Source: Beaufortia kweichowensis
Lineage: Eukaryota > Chordata > Actinopteri > Cypriniformes > Gastromyzontidae
Direction of reading: 5' to 3'
Assembly (NCBI GenBank): GCA_019155185.1
Contig: CM032806.1
Location: 16,214,383-16,278,382 of the forward strand
Length of the DNA: 64,000 nucleotides
Part shown: one piece after another, positions 46,365 through 58,569 of the stretch
Position numbering within the stretch: the first letter of the stretch is position 1
Layout of the letters: every line of letters begins with the position of its first letter
Notes under the pieces: generated by a model
The model's database searches: none
What the model saw: the letters and a program-made list of their open reading frames with translations, nothing else
What the model was told of the DNA's origin: nothing
Position numbers and translations under genes: made by a program

Positions 46365-49300
46365 CTAGTCTTGAACTTCATCAGGATTTTGAGTCTCGTC
46401 AGACCCCCTCCAGTATGTCCATTCATCGTTTGTCATCCAGGGATTCTGGAGGAGAGTCTCCATTGATCTGACATTGGAACTCAGGCACATCGCAAAGAAC
46501 TGGAGGCATTCTGTATTCAAAAGAGAAGGGATCAGTCACATTATGAATTATAAAATATGATACAAGAATACAGATGTTTCAAAAATATGTTGTGTAATGT
46601 AAACATCTTTAGTGAAAACACTGTATTTCTATAGGGCTCTGAATGTTCAGCTATAGGTGCGAATATGATAACTGAATGAAACAATGTTTGTGTGTAACAC
46701 ATAAGATAAAACATGCAGAGACAGGCCTCTGTGTTTAACACGATACACCATCCAGACTTTGAATCTGGTGAGACTGTCACATTGAAATCCTCTAAACAAT
46801 GCTAGATTTCCTTTGGTTTCATTAGTGCTTTCTCTTACCTTTAGAAAGTGGGCAGCCTTGTGGGATGAAGACCCATAATGGGTCTGTGATGATCATCGGT
46901 CCAAAAACAGGCACAAACCATTAAGTAGGGAATCAGGAGCCTTTGCGATATAGATATAAGGTGACATTCCCCGGCCCCTGTAAAGAGATTTTCATCGTTT
47001 AGCATCACCCGTTTAGTTTTATCCAATTCCATTACAGTAGAAATGATTGTTATTACTTACCTATCAGATTGTCTTCAATATTCTGAGGGAAAATCCAACA
47101 GCTTTCCTTAAAGCCGATGAGTTTCAGCTGCATAGTGTCTCTGTGAATCATTATGTTTTCTGGAATGATTTCACGAGGCTCCACTCTGCTTCGGCGCAGT
47201 GTGGCGACGGCAAGCAGCAGCTGGCGAGATAAATCCCGGATCGTTCTCTCGTTCAGCCTACTGCGGTTCTCTGTGAAAACCTGTCTAAGTGTACCCAGGA
47301 TTCAGACAGCTTTTCCAGAACCACGATGTATCCGTCTGGACACTCGAACCAGTCGAGCATTTGTATAAGGTGAGGGCACGACGGAGGCGTTTCCAGCTGC
47401 ATTTCCAGCATCATGCCTATTTCATTATATACAGGCATGCGAAGCCCAGGCTAGAATAAAGCACACAGACAAAAGGTTAGATGACTAAACTTTCATTTCA
47501 CTAACTCTTTGCCAAGTCGTTTTGTTAATAACTAAGCTAAGGGATTCAGTTTCACTCCAAAACAACTTACCACGCCATGTCTTGAGTTCTTCTGCCTATG
47601 ATCACCTTCATCTACATGAACACATTTGACCGCCACCTGCAAAAGATCATTTCTTTCAGTTTATGGATCATCTACAATCTGAGTGACTAAACAGTGCGAG
47701 TGTTACCTGTAGGCCATCAGATCGACAATTGCAGCGTAGACCTTTGAATCGATCTCCGATCCAAGCAACTCTTCCTGCAAGACTTCATACTGGGAGGTGA
47801 AATATTCTGAAAGAACACACAATTAAAAACATGTAAACAAATACGTGATCAGGGGAAGCAGTAGCGTACTGCTTAATACTGACAAAAGACTTACCTCCAG
47901 GAGTTACTCCCAGTAAAACGCTAAGATCTGGCCTGGGATCAACAGGAGGAGGTGCTGGATTCCTTCCTGATGGTCCTGCAACAGCTTCATCTACACAGTC
48001 AGGAAAATGTGTTTCTTTATTACTCATCTTAAAATAAAAACATGTTTAAACAGCAAATAAATAATATCTGATGTATTTTATAAGAGTAGACCTACCGTCA
48101 AAAGATGAAAAGAGATGTATTGTTGACACAGGATCAACAGGAGGAGGTGCTGGATTCCTTCCTGATGGTCCTGCGACAGCTTCATCTACACAATCAAGAA
48201 AATGTGTTTCGTTATTACTCATCTTAAAATAAAAACATGTTTAAACAGCAAATAAATAATATCTGATGTATTTTATAAGAGTAGACCTACCGTCAAAAGA
48301 TGAAAAGAGATGTATTGTTGACACAGGATCAACAGGAGAAGGTGCTGGATTCCTTCCTGATGGTCCTGTGACAGCTTCATCTACACAATCAAGAAAATGT
48401 GTTTCGTTATTACTCATCTTAAAATAAAAACATGTTTAAACAGCAAATAAATAATATCTGATGTATTTTATAAGAGTAGACCTACCGTCAAAAGATGAAA
48501 AGAGATGTATTGTTGACACAGGATCAACAGGAGGAGGTGCTGGATTCCTTCCTGATGGTCCTCGACAGCTTCATCTACACAATCAAGAAAATGTGTTTCG
48601 TTATTACTCATCTTAAAATAAAAACATGTTTAAACAGCAAATAAATAATATCTGATGTATTTTATAAGAGTAGACCTACCGTCAAAAGATGAAAAGAGAT
48701 GTATTGTTGACACAGGATCAACAGGAGGAGGTGCTGGATTCCTTCCTGATGGTCCTGTGACAGCTTCATCTACACAATCAAGAAAATGTGTTTTCGTTAT
48801 TACTCATCTTAAAATAAAAACATGTTTAAACAGCAAATAAATAATATCTGATGTATTTTATAAGAGTAGACCTACCGTCAAAAGATGAAAAGAGATGTAT
48901 TGTTGACACAGGATCAACAGGAGGAGGTGCTGGATTCCTTCCTGATGGTCCTGCGACAGCTTCATCTACACAATCAAGAAAATGTGTTTCGTTATTACTC
49001 ATCTTAAAATAAAAACATGTTTAAACAGCAAATAAATAATATCTGATGTATTTTATAAGAGTAGACCTACCTTCAAAAGATGAAAAGAGATGTATTGTTG
49101 ACACAGGATCAACAGGAGGAGGTGCTGGATTCGTTCCTGATGGTCCCTGCGACAGCTTCATCTACACAATCAAGAAAATGTGTTTCGTTATTACTCATTT
49201 TAAAAATAAAACATGTTTAAACAGCAAATAAATAATATCTGATGTATTTTATAAGAGTAGACCTACCTTCAAAAGATGAAAAGAGATGTATTGTTGACAC

Positions 49301-50359
49301 AGGATCAACAGGAGGAGGTGCTGGATTCCTTCCTGATGGTCCTGCGACAGCTTCATCTACACAGGCCAGATGCAATAATGAATCTTTGTGGGTCTGCGTG
49401 ATTCCAGAAGGCTCTGGTGAAGGTTCTGGCTTGATATCGGCCAGACGTCTCATTTGCTTCGGGGCCGTTGCTGTCTCGTCCTCTTCAGAGAGCTCAGCTT
49501 CATCAGCTGTCCTCTTTTGTCCACGACCTTATTAAAAGAATCACAGTATATTACAGATAAAATTCATTCATTTGTGAATGTGATTCACTAGTAATACTAC
49601 ATTACTAACTACAGATAGTTTGTTGTGTGTTTAAAGAGTAATGCAGACAGTAGATCTACCGTTAGCATCTGAGGCTGGTGTCGCTGTGGAATCAGCAGTA
49701 ATCGGTGTGATTCCTGACGGTCCCGGTAAAGACTCTGGGTCAGAATCAGACAGAAGTCTCACTCTCTTTTGGGCCGTTGCTGTCTCGTCCTCTCCAGAGA
49801 GCTCAGCTTCATCAGCTGTCCTCTTTTGTCCACGACCTTATTAAAAGAATTACGATATAACGTTTAATTAGTTTATCATTTTACCATCAGGTAAATTAAT
49901 CTACCGTAACTGTGATTAAAAGCTAATCTTTTCCTATATTCAGTTCAAATGAAACTCTTTTAGACGTACCGTCAGGTTTAGGGTTCTGTGAAGGGTTCTG
50001 GGTCCGGGTGTTTTGCTCGCTTTGAGTCCAGCATCTTTCTCCTTTTATTAGGGAAATCATGCATTGCGTCGTCTTCAGGAAAAGCTTCAGCAGCTTTCCT
50101 CTTTTGTCCACAACGCCCTTGAAAGAATCATATTATAAATGATCAGTAATGATCACAAATCAGTTATACTCGTTTTTCATTAGCATCATGATTAAGAGGT
50201 CAAGTTTACAAGAAAACAATACAATATTGATAGTGTTCATTTTGCACACATGCACTAACTCTTTAGGTTTAAAATGGTTACTGTTATTAGACCTACTATT
50301 ATAGTTTCAATTGTTTTGAAGTATAAAGATAAACTTACTTTTATTAGTCGGTTCCATCG
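46365..50359 (-). pseudogene. Pim-kinase-like gene with degenerate kinase domain
   Basis: Active Pim enzymes are cytosolic Ser/Thr kinases. Exons (minus): 50359-50339 (MEPTNKK), 50117-49970, 49836-49660, 49527-49267, an array of six short exons (49161-48096), 47990-47895, 47806-47707, 47636-47571, 47450-47061, 46977-46839 and 46510-46365. Splice sites look canonical. Kinase marks: QYEVLQEELLG, VAVKCVHVDEGD with the ATP lysine, PHLIQMLDWFE, LNERTIRDLSRQLLLAV and a C-terminal NPWMT. HRD reads PRE (no catalytic aspartate), the next lysine is isoleucine, and DFG reads GFK. The glycine-loop exon (47806-47707) and the 47450-47061 exon each need a one-base shift to follow the family, and the latter hits TGA. 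I infer a pseudogene of a multiplied fish family. A transcribed remnant with an N-terminal product cannot be excluded. Confidence 0.8.
47895..49527 (-). repeat. Tandem exon array, 195-bp period, 8 copies
   Basis: Each unit holds one 90-base exon (encoding DEAVAGPSGRNPAPPPVD plus about 12 residues) with acceptor GATTGTGTAG and donor GTAGGT, in phase 1-1, plus about 105 bp of intron. Donor-side ends are 49267, 49071, 48876, 48680, 48486, 48291 and 48096. The last member (47990-47895) has a different 3' half and is 96 bases long. The first member is fused to the upstream exon. The exon at 49161-49071 is 91 bases (one inserted C) and that at 48574-48486 is 89 bases, so these two are frameshifted; the other four array exons are 90 bases. 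Confidence 0.9.
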
Positions 50360-51585
50360 GCTCAGAAGTTTTAGACGATGATTAAACAATCAGAATTCGA
50401 TGCTTTTAACGCCGTTAACGATGAAACCTTGAGGTATCTTCCTCAGTTTCAAGATGTGTAAACACCCAAAACTGGATTTAAACGGTGTCGCTGTAAATCC
50501 AAACAAACAGTGAAGATTAAAGTGTTTGTTGTCAAGTGTCTTTCAGCGTAAGTGTTGTGACGCGTCTTCACTGTATGACGCCAGGATTCCAAGGATGCGT
50601 CAGCAACAGAGACTTTCTTCTTTAATTCCATTCATGCAAATTCACTTCGAAACGCGTTTCCTTCATTATTTCAATGCTCATTTATACCGATAACTATTGT
50701 CTCAGTATAGTAACTGTACGATATTTGTAGTAAAAAATATGGCAACTCGAATGAATAAATCTTTGTTATTGTATGCACACAGTACTACAAGACAACGTGA
50801 CATGTATTCAATTGTAAACACTGTTCATGGTAAAATAATGATATAAATGGTAACCAATGCCTCAAAAAACATTGTTCTTCCGCTATGGATGAAATATTTA
50901 TATACAACATCTCACATTAGAGTTTGAGAGCATCCTAGTGGCAAATTGGGGAATTAGACATCAGTTTCTTAAACTGACCTGTCTAACTAATTTACAGGCC
51001 TGATCCACACTTTTTACAATGGTTTGTGCATATTTATTTTGTCCCTTTTCCAGGTTTGTTGTTCCCAGTAAAACTGTAGTTCTTGTGTGCATAATTGTCT
51101 GTCTTTAATAAATAACCATTGTTATACTGATTGTGTTATGTTGTTATTGGTTAGAATACGCTCAAGGTTACAATTTAAAAAATGTACATGTTCATATGTA
51201 ACTATATTGTCACTTTTTAAGAATCGTTATTACATTATCAGTAATGCCACTGATAAATATTAAGTAATGCAGATTAACCTTGTTTTGACATTGTCTAATG
51301 TTATAAATAAGTTTATATAAATATACTTTGACTTAGGGACTGAATTAAATTCACAGAAATGTTTTCCTTTTCTGTGTTTGTCAATATTATATATTACAAT
51401 ATAATATATTAGAATATAGATTAAATATACTCTATAATATATTTAATATATTTGTATATTGCAAATATATTATATCCTTATGGTAATAATATAATAACAC
51501 ATTAAAATATAATATAAAATATTGGCAATATTATTCAAAGAAGACCAATTTCAAGCCTTCAAATCATAAAAAAACTATGCACACT
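50360..51585. other. 5' flank of the Pim-like locus and AT-rich spacer
   Basis: No CpG-rich promoter or TATA box is obvious just upstream of 50359. From 50640 onward the DNA is AT-rich, with an ATATTATA-rich stretch at about 51380-51530. No gene is seen. Confidence 0.4.
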
Positions 51586-51589
51586 AAAA

Positions 51590-51660
51590 ATAATTACACA
51601 TTTGCATTTAGTTGACGCTTTTATCCAAAGCGACTTATATTAGGAGACAATGAAGCGATA
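51590..51660. mobile_element. SINE/LINE tail fragment
   Basis: CATTTGCATTTAGTTGACGC followed by TTTTATCCAAAGCGACTTA is the common 3' tail shared with the tRNA-derived SINEs of this window. The following sequence (to about 51900) may belong to the same insertion but is not recognised. Confidence 0.5.
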
Positions 51661-52904
51661 CATCAAAAGCGGCAGCAATAGTACAAAGAAGTGCTTTCCT
51701 AAGTTTACAATGTTATGCAGTGCTAGATAAATACCTGTAGGGGAAGGAAAAGATTTTTTTTTTTTATGCTGTTAGGTGTTCGTGGAAAAGGTGTGTTTTT
51801 AGTAGTTTTTTAAAGGAGGTGAGGGATGTGGCAGACCGGATTGCGTTAGGAATTACATTCATAAATTTGACATTGTTGATGCTTTAGTGGACATGCTCAA
51901 AGATTCTACTTTCAGTGGTGGAGGATGATGGTTTGTAAAAACTGACTTAGCACATGTGCTTCCTGTAAGGCATAGACTAAAGAATGTACAAAATATACAA
52001 ATATGCAAAAAAATAATCTTTTAAAAAAATAAAACAATTTGAAAAAATGACCAGCAGAGGGAGACAACTGAAAGGAAAACTACAAAAGCAGTTTGCAACA
52101 ATTTCAGAATCAGGCCAGTGTTCTAAATCTGTCTTTATGCTTTAAATGAGTTATGAGCATCCAGTCATAAACAATAACGAAAACACTACATTAAATTTGC
52201 ACATATATCAGAAATTCTCTATTTATTTAACATAAAACATTTGAAATAGTTTCCATTTGTGTTCCTTATTTGTACATTATATTACATCTACACTACATTT
52301 AAAGTACATTTTTTTATCCATTTAGTTGTGTCCTAAATGACATGCTATACACTATGTGCTTAAATTATGCACTATGGTATAGAATGGTGCATATGTATGC
52401 ATTTTATGCAGAGTCGCAGTCATAGAGGTATCATTTTCATCTGGACATCACATAGACATCTGTGCCAGAACGATATCTAGCAGACTTCTTCTAGACGCCT
52501 AGTTATTTTAGTAAGACAGCTGAGCTGCTCTTTTAAGATGTTTGTAAGACTAAAAGATCTCCTGTAAACAAAATGAATTGCCTTAAACTACAAGCGTATT
52601 TATATACACAAATCTACACATGTATGCATTTTTCATGCTAAGAAAATATCCAAATTATGTCTGTAAATTGATATGCTGTCAGTTTCACATGCAGAAAAAG
52701 TTCATTCATGCATCCAATGTTGACGTCAGGACCCGGATTATTGTAATGCATTATTAGGTGGTTGCCCTGTAGGCTTATTACAAAGGCTCCATCTGGTTCA
52801 AATTCAAAATATGTCAAAATGACCAAATGCGAGGTGGATACATTTAAGCAACAGTATTTTTTTCATTATTTTTAATGAAAATTGCATTTATTTTTCCATA
52901 TAGA

Positions 52905-53050
52905 TTCAGGAAAAAGATGTGGATGCATCCAATAAATCAGAGGAGAGCAGAGCAAAGGGACCTACCACAACTTAGTGCAGGAACTTTACCTGGACAAGAC
53001 ACTTTTTTATATTATTTTCAGGTGTTCTCCACTGACATGGAAAATGCTGT
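52905..53050 (+). pseudogene. Harbinger (HARBI1-like) transposase N-terminal fragment
   Basis: The plus-strand frame gives KKMWMHPINQRRAEQRDLPQ followed by a degraded LVxELR...F..YF region. HARBI1-type proteins carry W(V/M)HPINQRRxExGxFxxLVxELR near the N-terminus. The frame ends soon after, and no catalytic DDE region is visible downstream before the next elements. The assignment is from this motif only. Confidence 0.5.
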
Positions 53051-53669
53051 CCTTTGTTGTTGTTCCAGTTGAGCACCAACAACGTCTTGCTGTAACACTA
53101 AGGTAAGTAAAATGTACTGTAAAATTTCCTTTTTAAATTTGTCAAAAAAGCTGTCTTAAAAGTGGCATATACTCACATATCAAAAATAGATTTTAAAACA
53201 GACTGTTTAATGTTGTTTTGCATAATCACAATTATATAATAAACACTGACTGGTTAACAAGAAGAACATTCATTTGAATAGTCTCCACTCTCCCTACCAC
53301 AGAAAGAGGTAGAGGCGAGTCCCAACGTTTTAAATCAAATTTAATTTAATTTAATTTAAATTATTCTTAAATAAATACTCTAAAGAATGAGAAATATTTC
53401 CCCATAAATACCAAAACCCAGTAGGAGAAAAATGAAAGGTCCTTAAACATTAAATGTTTATGCTGATATTAGATATTAGTGATATTAGATATTAGTTATT
53501 AAATGAGCATTTATATTTTCCTGCTTGTCATTCTGTTTATTCTGCTGTAAAGCTGCTTTGAAACAGTGATACAGTGTTAAAGTGCTATACAAATACACTT
53601 GAACTTGAACTTAAATAAATAATTCCATTCTACACAGTCAAATTTTGAGGCGTCAGTCAAATTTTTGAG

Positions 53670-53880
53670 CTTTTTCAGCGATCAATGGATATAATCATTT
53701 CAGGAGCTACAGAAGGAGATGGGTCAGAAATTATATTTATCAGGCGATGAATATTAGATGACATCTGACGGCCCCTAATAATGCCAGTTTGGTCATCAGG
53801 ATATAATATTAGGCAGACGCTGAATCCATGCGCATCGCGCAAGCGGTATGTGTGAAACAGACATTGAGTATTCTTCTTTT
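53670..53880 (-). pseudogene. L1-clade reverse transcriptase fragment
   Basis: The minus-strand peptide contains YPDDQTGIIRGRQMSSNIHR, then LINII and SVAPEMIISIDR before a stop. L1-type reverse transcriptases of fish have PDQTGFIxGRxSxxNIRRLLNII...P.(I/V)SLDAEKAFD at this place. The upstream (5') side runs into the assembly gap and the downstream side is lost. It is separate from the L2/CR1-type LINE that follows. Confidence 0.65.
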
Positions 53881-53900
53881 GAATTTTATCAAGCTTTAAC

Positions 53901-54000
53901 NNNNNNNNNNNNNNNNNNNNNNNNNNNNNNNNNNNNNNNNNNNNNNNNNNNNNNNNNNNNNNNNNNNNNNNNNNNNNNNNNNNNNNNNNNNNNNNNNNNN
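53901..54000. other. Assembly gap (100 N)
   Basis: Exactly 100 N, the conventional filler for a gap of unknown size. It lies between the L1 fragment and the 3' side of the LINE. Confidence 1.
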
Positions 54001-54228
54001 AAAGAATACAGTGACAGTAATATAAGAGCAGTGTGGGATATAAAATGAGCATCAGTTTATCTCCACATGTGTGAAAACATCAGATCAGGACAGATGAAGT
54101 ATTGTCTCTTTTGTTATGACAGACAGACACATATTGTGCTGCTAACACACAGCAGTCCTTGTGTTCTCCTAACAGATACGGCAGCTTCTCATCGTTTCAT
54201 AGAGTTTCAAACGTGTGCTGGATGCACT

Positions 54229-56573
54229 TTATTTTCTCATAAAACTCTGTCCGATGTGTCTGTATATTTTTGTGCATTCTGTTAGGAAGTGCAGTTCTGT
54301 CTCGATCTGGTTCAGATCACAGTGTTGACACAACCTCTCGTCCTGTGGCAGCCATGTTTTTCTGTGTCTGCCCGTCTCTATAGTCAGCTTGTGTCCACTG
54401 AGTCTGTATCTCATCAACGTGGCTCTCAGTTTTTTATCTGACACTGTGTACAGATAGTCTCTCTATTGAGGGTCAAATAACATTTGTGCAGATTTTTATG
54501 CCGCATGTACTTTCGGTGTGCATTGATTTGATAAGGTCATAGGTTTTACCGCCTATGCCACTTTCAATAAGTTTGTAAAATAGCCCTTGGTGCCAAATTG
54601 AGTCAAATGCTTTTTTAAAGTCAATAAAGCATGCGTATATTTTACCTTTATCTTGGTTAACATGTTTTTCAATTAAAGTGTAATGTGTAAATGTGATCTG
54701 ATGTGTGGTAATTTGGTAAAAATCCTATTTGACTTTGGCTTAGAACATTATGTGTGGTGATGAAGTCTAAGAGTCGGGCGTTTATTAAACTACAGAATAA
54801 TTTTCCCAGGTTGCTGCTCACACAAATGCCTCTGTAGTTGTTAGGATCGTATTTATCTCCATTTTTAAATATGGGTGTTATCAAGCCATGATTCCAGATG
54901 TCAGGGAAGTGACCGACACTCAGAACCACATTGAATAGTTTTGAAATGGCTAGTTGGAATTTAGTGCTTGTATGTTTAATCATTTCGTTTAATATACCAT
55001 CAGGTCCAGATGCTTTTTTGAGTTCAAGCTTTTTTCTTTATTTTTTCAGTTAATGGGAAGTCTAATGGGTTTTGGTTATCTTTTATTGCCAATTCTAGTT
55101 TTTCCAGTTGTTCAGTTATTTGATTTTGCTTACAGTTTGTGTCTGTCTGTACTCTATGAAACAATGTTTGGAAATGATTTTCCCATATTTCTCCATTTTG
55201 AATGGCCAATTCTTCATGATCAGTTTTTTTCAAATTGTTCCAGTTATCCCAAAATTGGTTTGTGTTTAGTGACTTCTCAATTATTGTTAGCTGTTTTGGG
55301 GTGTATTGTGCTTTTTTGGTTCTGAGTGTATGTTTGTATTGTTTTAGTGTTTCACAGTAAAGAAGGCGTATCTCTGTATTATTTGGATCTCTGTGTTTCT
55401 GATTTGACAGTGTTCTTAGATTTTTGCGAATAGTTTGGCAGTCCTGATCAAACCAATTTCTGTCATTTTTGGGTATCTGTTTTTTTCTGTTTTTTGTTTT
55501 CAATTTTGATTGTTTTGCTGAATTTTCAAATATGTAATTTATATCTTTTACAGCTAAGTTGACGTCTTCTTTAGTGTGAGTGTATGTGTTATTTAGAAAG
55601 TTATCTAGCAGCGCTTGTATTTTTGGACTGCTAAGTGCTTTTTGATATTCTTCTGCACTGTTTTCAGCCATCTGTATGGTTTTCTGATGTTATACAGCTT
55701 ACTGGGCTCTGTGTTAATGTTATTTTCTGTCTTTTTGAGATATACGGTAATTGGACTGTGATCAGACAGAGGGGTTAGTTCTCTAACAGTGAATGATCTG
55801 AGAGATGAAGTGTCTATATCTGTTATCATGTAATCTACTGTACTATTCCCAAGAGGTGAGCAAAAAGTGAATCTCCCTAAAGTGTCTCCTCGTATCCTAC
55901 CGTTGATGATGTACAGACCCAAGCTTCAACACAGCTGCAGGAGATCTTTCCCATTCTTATTTACAATGTGGTCATGGTTATTTCTGTGAATGTGGGAGAA
56001 TGTGTTATTTATACACGTCAGTTTACTGTTTATATATTTACTTCCTTGTGTGTCTGTGAAGTCCAGCTGTAATCCTGTTCTTGCGTTCAGGTCTCCGCAG
56101 ATGAGTACGCTTCCCCTGGGCCTGGAAGTGACTCGCCTCTTTCTCTAATGTGGAGAACGTGTCTTCACTGTAGTAATGCATGACTCTGATAGTGGGATGT
56201 ATATGGCACACAGGAATGTATCTTTTCTGGACGAGAGTAGTTCTTTGTGTATTTTAAGCCAGATTTAGTATTTGCTGTGTCTTACGGTGCTGATGTGGTT
56301 GTGGAGTTTACATTTATACCAGATTATTTGTCCTCCAGAGTCTCTGCCCTGTCGGACTGTGCTGAGTTTTTGTGATGGTAGGATGATTTCTCTGTAGTTG
56401 GATGGGCAGTGGGTGATGGTGTCTGTCCTGCTCCATGTCTCCTGTAGAATTATGATGTCCATTTCCTTAATGCTCTTCAGGAACTCTGTGTTTGTGCTCT
56501 TCAGGCCAAAGGCCGTTGAGTTCAAGCCTTGGATATTCCACACTGATATTGACAGAGTCATGTGTGAGATCAA
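54229..56573 (-). pseudogene. LINE ORF2: endonuclease and partial reverse transcriptase, broken
   Basis: The endonuclease part shows SVWNIQGLNS and IILQETWS (56573-56265), then LICGDLNARTG, TVDYMITD and LSDHSPI (to about 55730), the usual metal-binding and catalytic blocks of APE-type enzymes. The 55671-55024 frame is the linker to the polymerase. After a one-base shift near 55035 come KASGPDGI, WNHGLITPIFKNGDKYDPNN and FIDFKKAFDSIWHQGL. The YxDD block is deleted. The C-terminal part (54444-54229) has a CxxC...H...C-like motif in LCQHCDLNQIETELHFLTEC. At least three disruptions make it nonfunctional. Confidence 0.8.
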
Positions 56574-57167
56574 GGTGTAGAGTTCTTGCTTTCAAAAGTA
56601 GAGGTAATTCTTTTCTAATTTACTATATATGGATTATAAGGGGTTTGTTTGTGTTGTGTTTTTTTTTTTTTGGCCGATGTCATGCTGTCAGCTGAAGACT
56701 GATGTAGTTTAGCAGCTGTCTGATTTCCATCATCTCCAGTGTCTTTGCCTGACCTTTGAGGGTCTGGGCGTAGCTCCTGGGGTGTTGGAGCGGGGCTGAG
56801 TTTGTGTTGTCAGCAGTAGGTGGATGAGTTGAGGAAGTTTCTATGGGTTGTGGTGTCTTACTTGTTATGCTTCTCTGCCTTGAGTTTTTCTGTTGGTGAA
56901 GGTCTCATATGGTGGTCTGGTGCGGTTTGGGGTTTTTGCTGGTGATCTGGTGATGGCAGAGGTCTGCGGCTGTGGACTGCTTTATGGTGTGTTCTGAGAT
57001 GGGTGTTGGTGCGGGTTCCCAGTCAGGGGTGGTGGCCGTTCTCTGTGGTAAGACTGTTGGTGTCTGAAGGAGGTTGAGGTGTTTTGTCTGCCCCATGCTG
57101 TGTCTTTTAGTGATTTTGCAAACACATTGATTTTTTCTTTTCTTATGTGGACATGGTCATACAGGTC

Positions 57168-58034
57168 TCATATTGTGATGGTGGCGTGATGAGCCAGGTG
57201 CACGTTGGGCAGGCGTGCACATCCTTTAGAGATGTCTCTGCGGGGTAGGAGGGTTGATATGGTGATCTTTGTGTTGGGGTAGATTTCTGTGGCCTTCTCT
57301 GCTGCCCTGCAGATCAGCTCCCCAACTCTCTCCTGCTTGCTTCTCAGGTCATTTGTGCCTGTGTGTATGATGATGTGTGAGGGTGTGCCAAAGCTCGAGT
57401 TAGTAAGTATCCTGACAGCATCATCTGTTTTTGGACACCAGAGTTTTGTTATTTTCCTGCCTGGAAACAGTTTTTCTCCTTGCAGGAACTTCCCATTTGA
57501 GTCCATGAGGATTGCAATGTCTGTCTCTGTATTCACAGACAGTTTTCCATCAGGGGTTGTGGTTGTTGCTGTTTTCTGGTGCTTTTCCTCTGAGTTGCTG
57601 GGAGTTGCAGGTGTTTCTGCTTCTCTCTGGCTGTTGTTGGACTGTGATGGTTTGGTGAGTGTTGCAGGTCTGCTGGAGTTTGACTGTATAGGTGAGGGGG
57701 AGGGTGGGGTGTTTGGAGGGGTGCAGAGATGCCTCATCTGTGTTGTGAGTGTCTCTATCTGTGTGTCCCTTTGAAGTAATTCAACTTTGAAACCTGTGAG
57801 TTCTCTCATCATGTTTTCTTTTATTTCTGAAAGTTCCTTCCTCATTATCTCTTTGAGTTCTCTGAGGTCTCTTTTGGTTGTTTCTTTGTCTTGTGTTAGT
57901 GTGTCCATTTCTCCCTTTAGCTCCTGGATTGATGTTTTCATCTGATTTCTTATCTGCCCCAACTGGTCTCTGAGTTGTTCAAAGTCCTTAGTGGTCTGGG
58001 CATGAACATGCTCGCTCAGTTCCACTGTTTCCAC
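57168..58034 (-). pseudogene. LINE ORF1: coiled coil plus SGNH/GDSL-type esterase
   Basis: This frame of 288 codons is probably part of a longer ORF1, because homologous-looking sequence continues upstream of 58034 (SQLQHSLALLEV). Residues about 5-95 are a heptad-rich coiled coil (LRDQLGQIRNQMKTSIQEL, RDLRELKEIMRKELSEIKEN). A Ser/Thr/Pro-rich linker follows (about 105-170). Residues about 172-285 form an esterase-like domain with ILMDSNGK (nucleophile block), HIIIHTGTNDL (block with Gly/Asn) and a terminal NVHLAHH. In related elements this domain is thought to aid membrane or nucleic-acid handling of the ribonucleoprotein. The frame breaks at its end, and related sequence continues at 57096-56905 in another frame. 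Confidence 0.75.
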
Positions 58035-58211
58035 TTCCAGCAGTGCTAGACTGTGCTGCAGTTGGGAAACTGTGTTGTGTATTCCTGGGCTTGGGGGAAG
58101 GATGATGCTTTCTGTGCTTTCTGGGTGGTTCTGTTTTCTGTACTGTCATGAGGGGAGGTCTCATTCAGTTTTGCCTCTGGTGTGTTTGTAGGGTTATTTT
58201 TGCTGGGGTTT

Positions 58212-58214
<3 letters not shown>

Positions 58215-58251
<37 letters not shown>

Positions 58252-58272
58252 TCTCTCACACTCTCTCTCTCT
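58215..58272. repeat. (CT)n-rich microsatellite
   Basis: CT runs interrupted by CACA at about 58247 and 58257. It adjoins the 5' edge of the LINE. Confidence 0.9.
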
Positions 58273-58389
58273 GTCTGTCAATTTTTTCAATTTCAATTTA
58301 AGTGTGCTTTATTGGCATGACAAAAATCTGTCTCAATTGTCTCTCAATCAGCTGGGCTGCATACAAATAGTGCAAATTATCTCATTTAT

Positions 58390-58559
<170 letters not shown>

Positions 58560-58569
58560 GTGTGTGTGG

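Larger units (their letters stand above)
54229..58213 (-). mobile_element. Non-LTR retrotransposon (L2/CR1-type), disrupted
   Basis: Read on the minus strand, the order is ORF1 (coiled coil plus esterase), then endonuclease, reverse transcriptase and a C-terminal cysteine motif. This is the layout of esterase-encoding CR1/L2-group LINEs. The 5' edge coincides with a (CT)n tract at 58215. There are several frameshifts, and the segment holding the reverse-transcriptase catalytic YxDD box is missing (junction near 54465). The element is inactive. The true 3' end is not seen and may lie in or beyond the gap. Confidence 0.8.
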
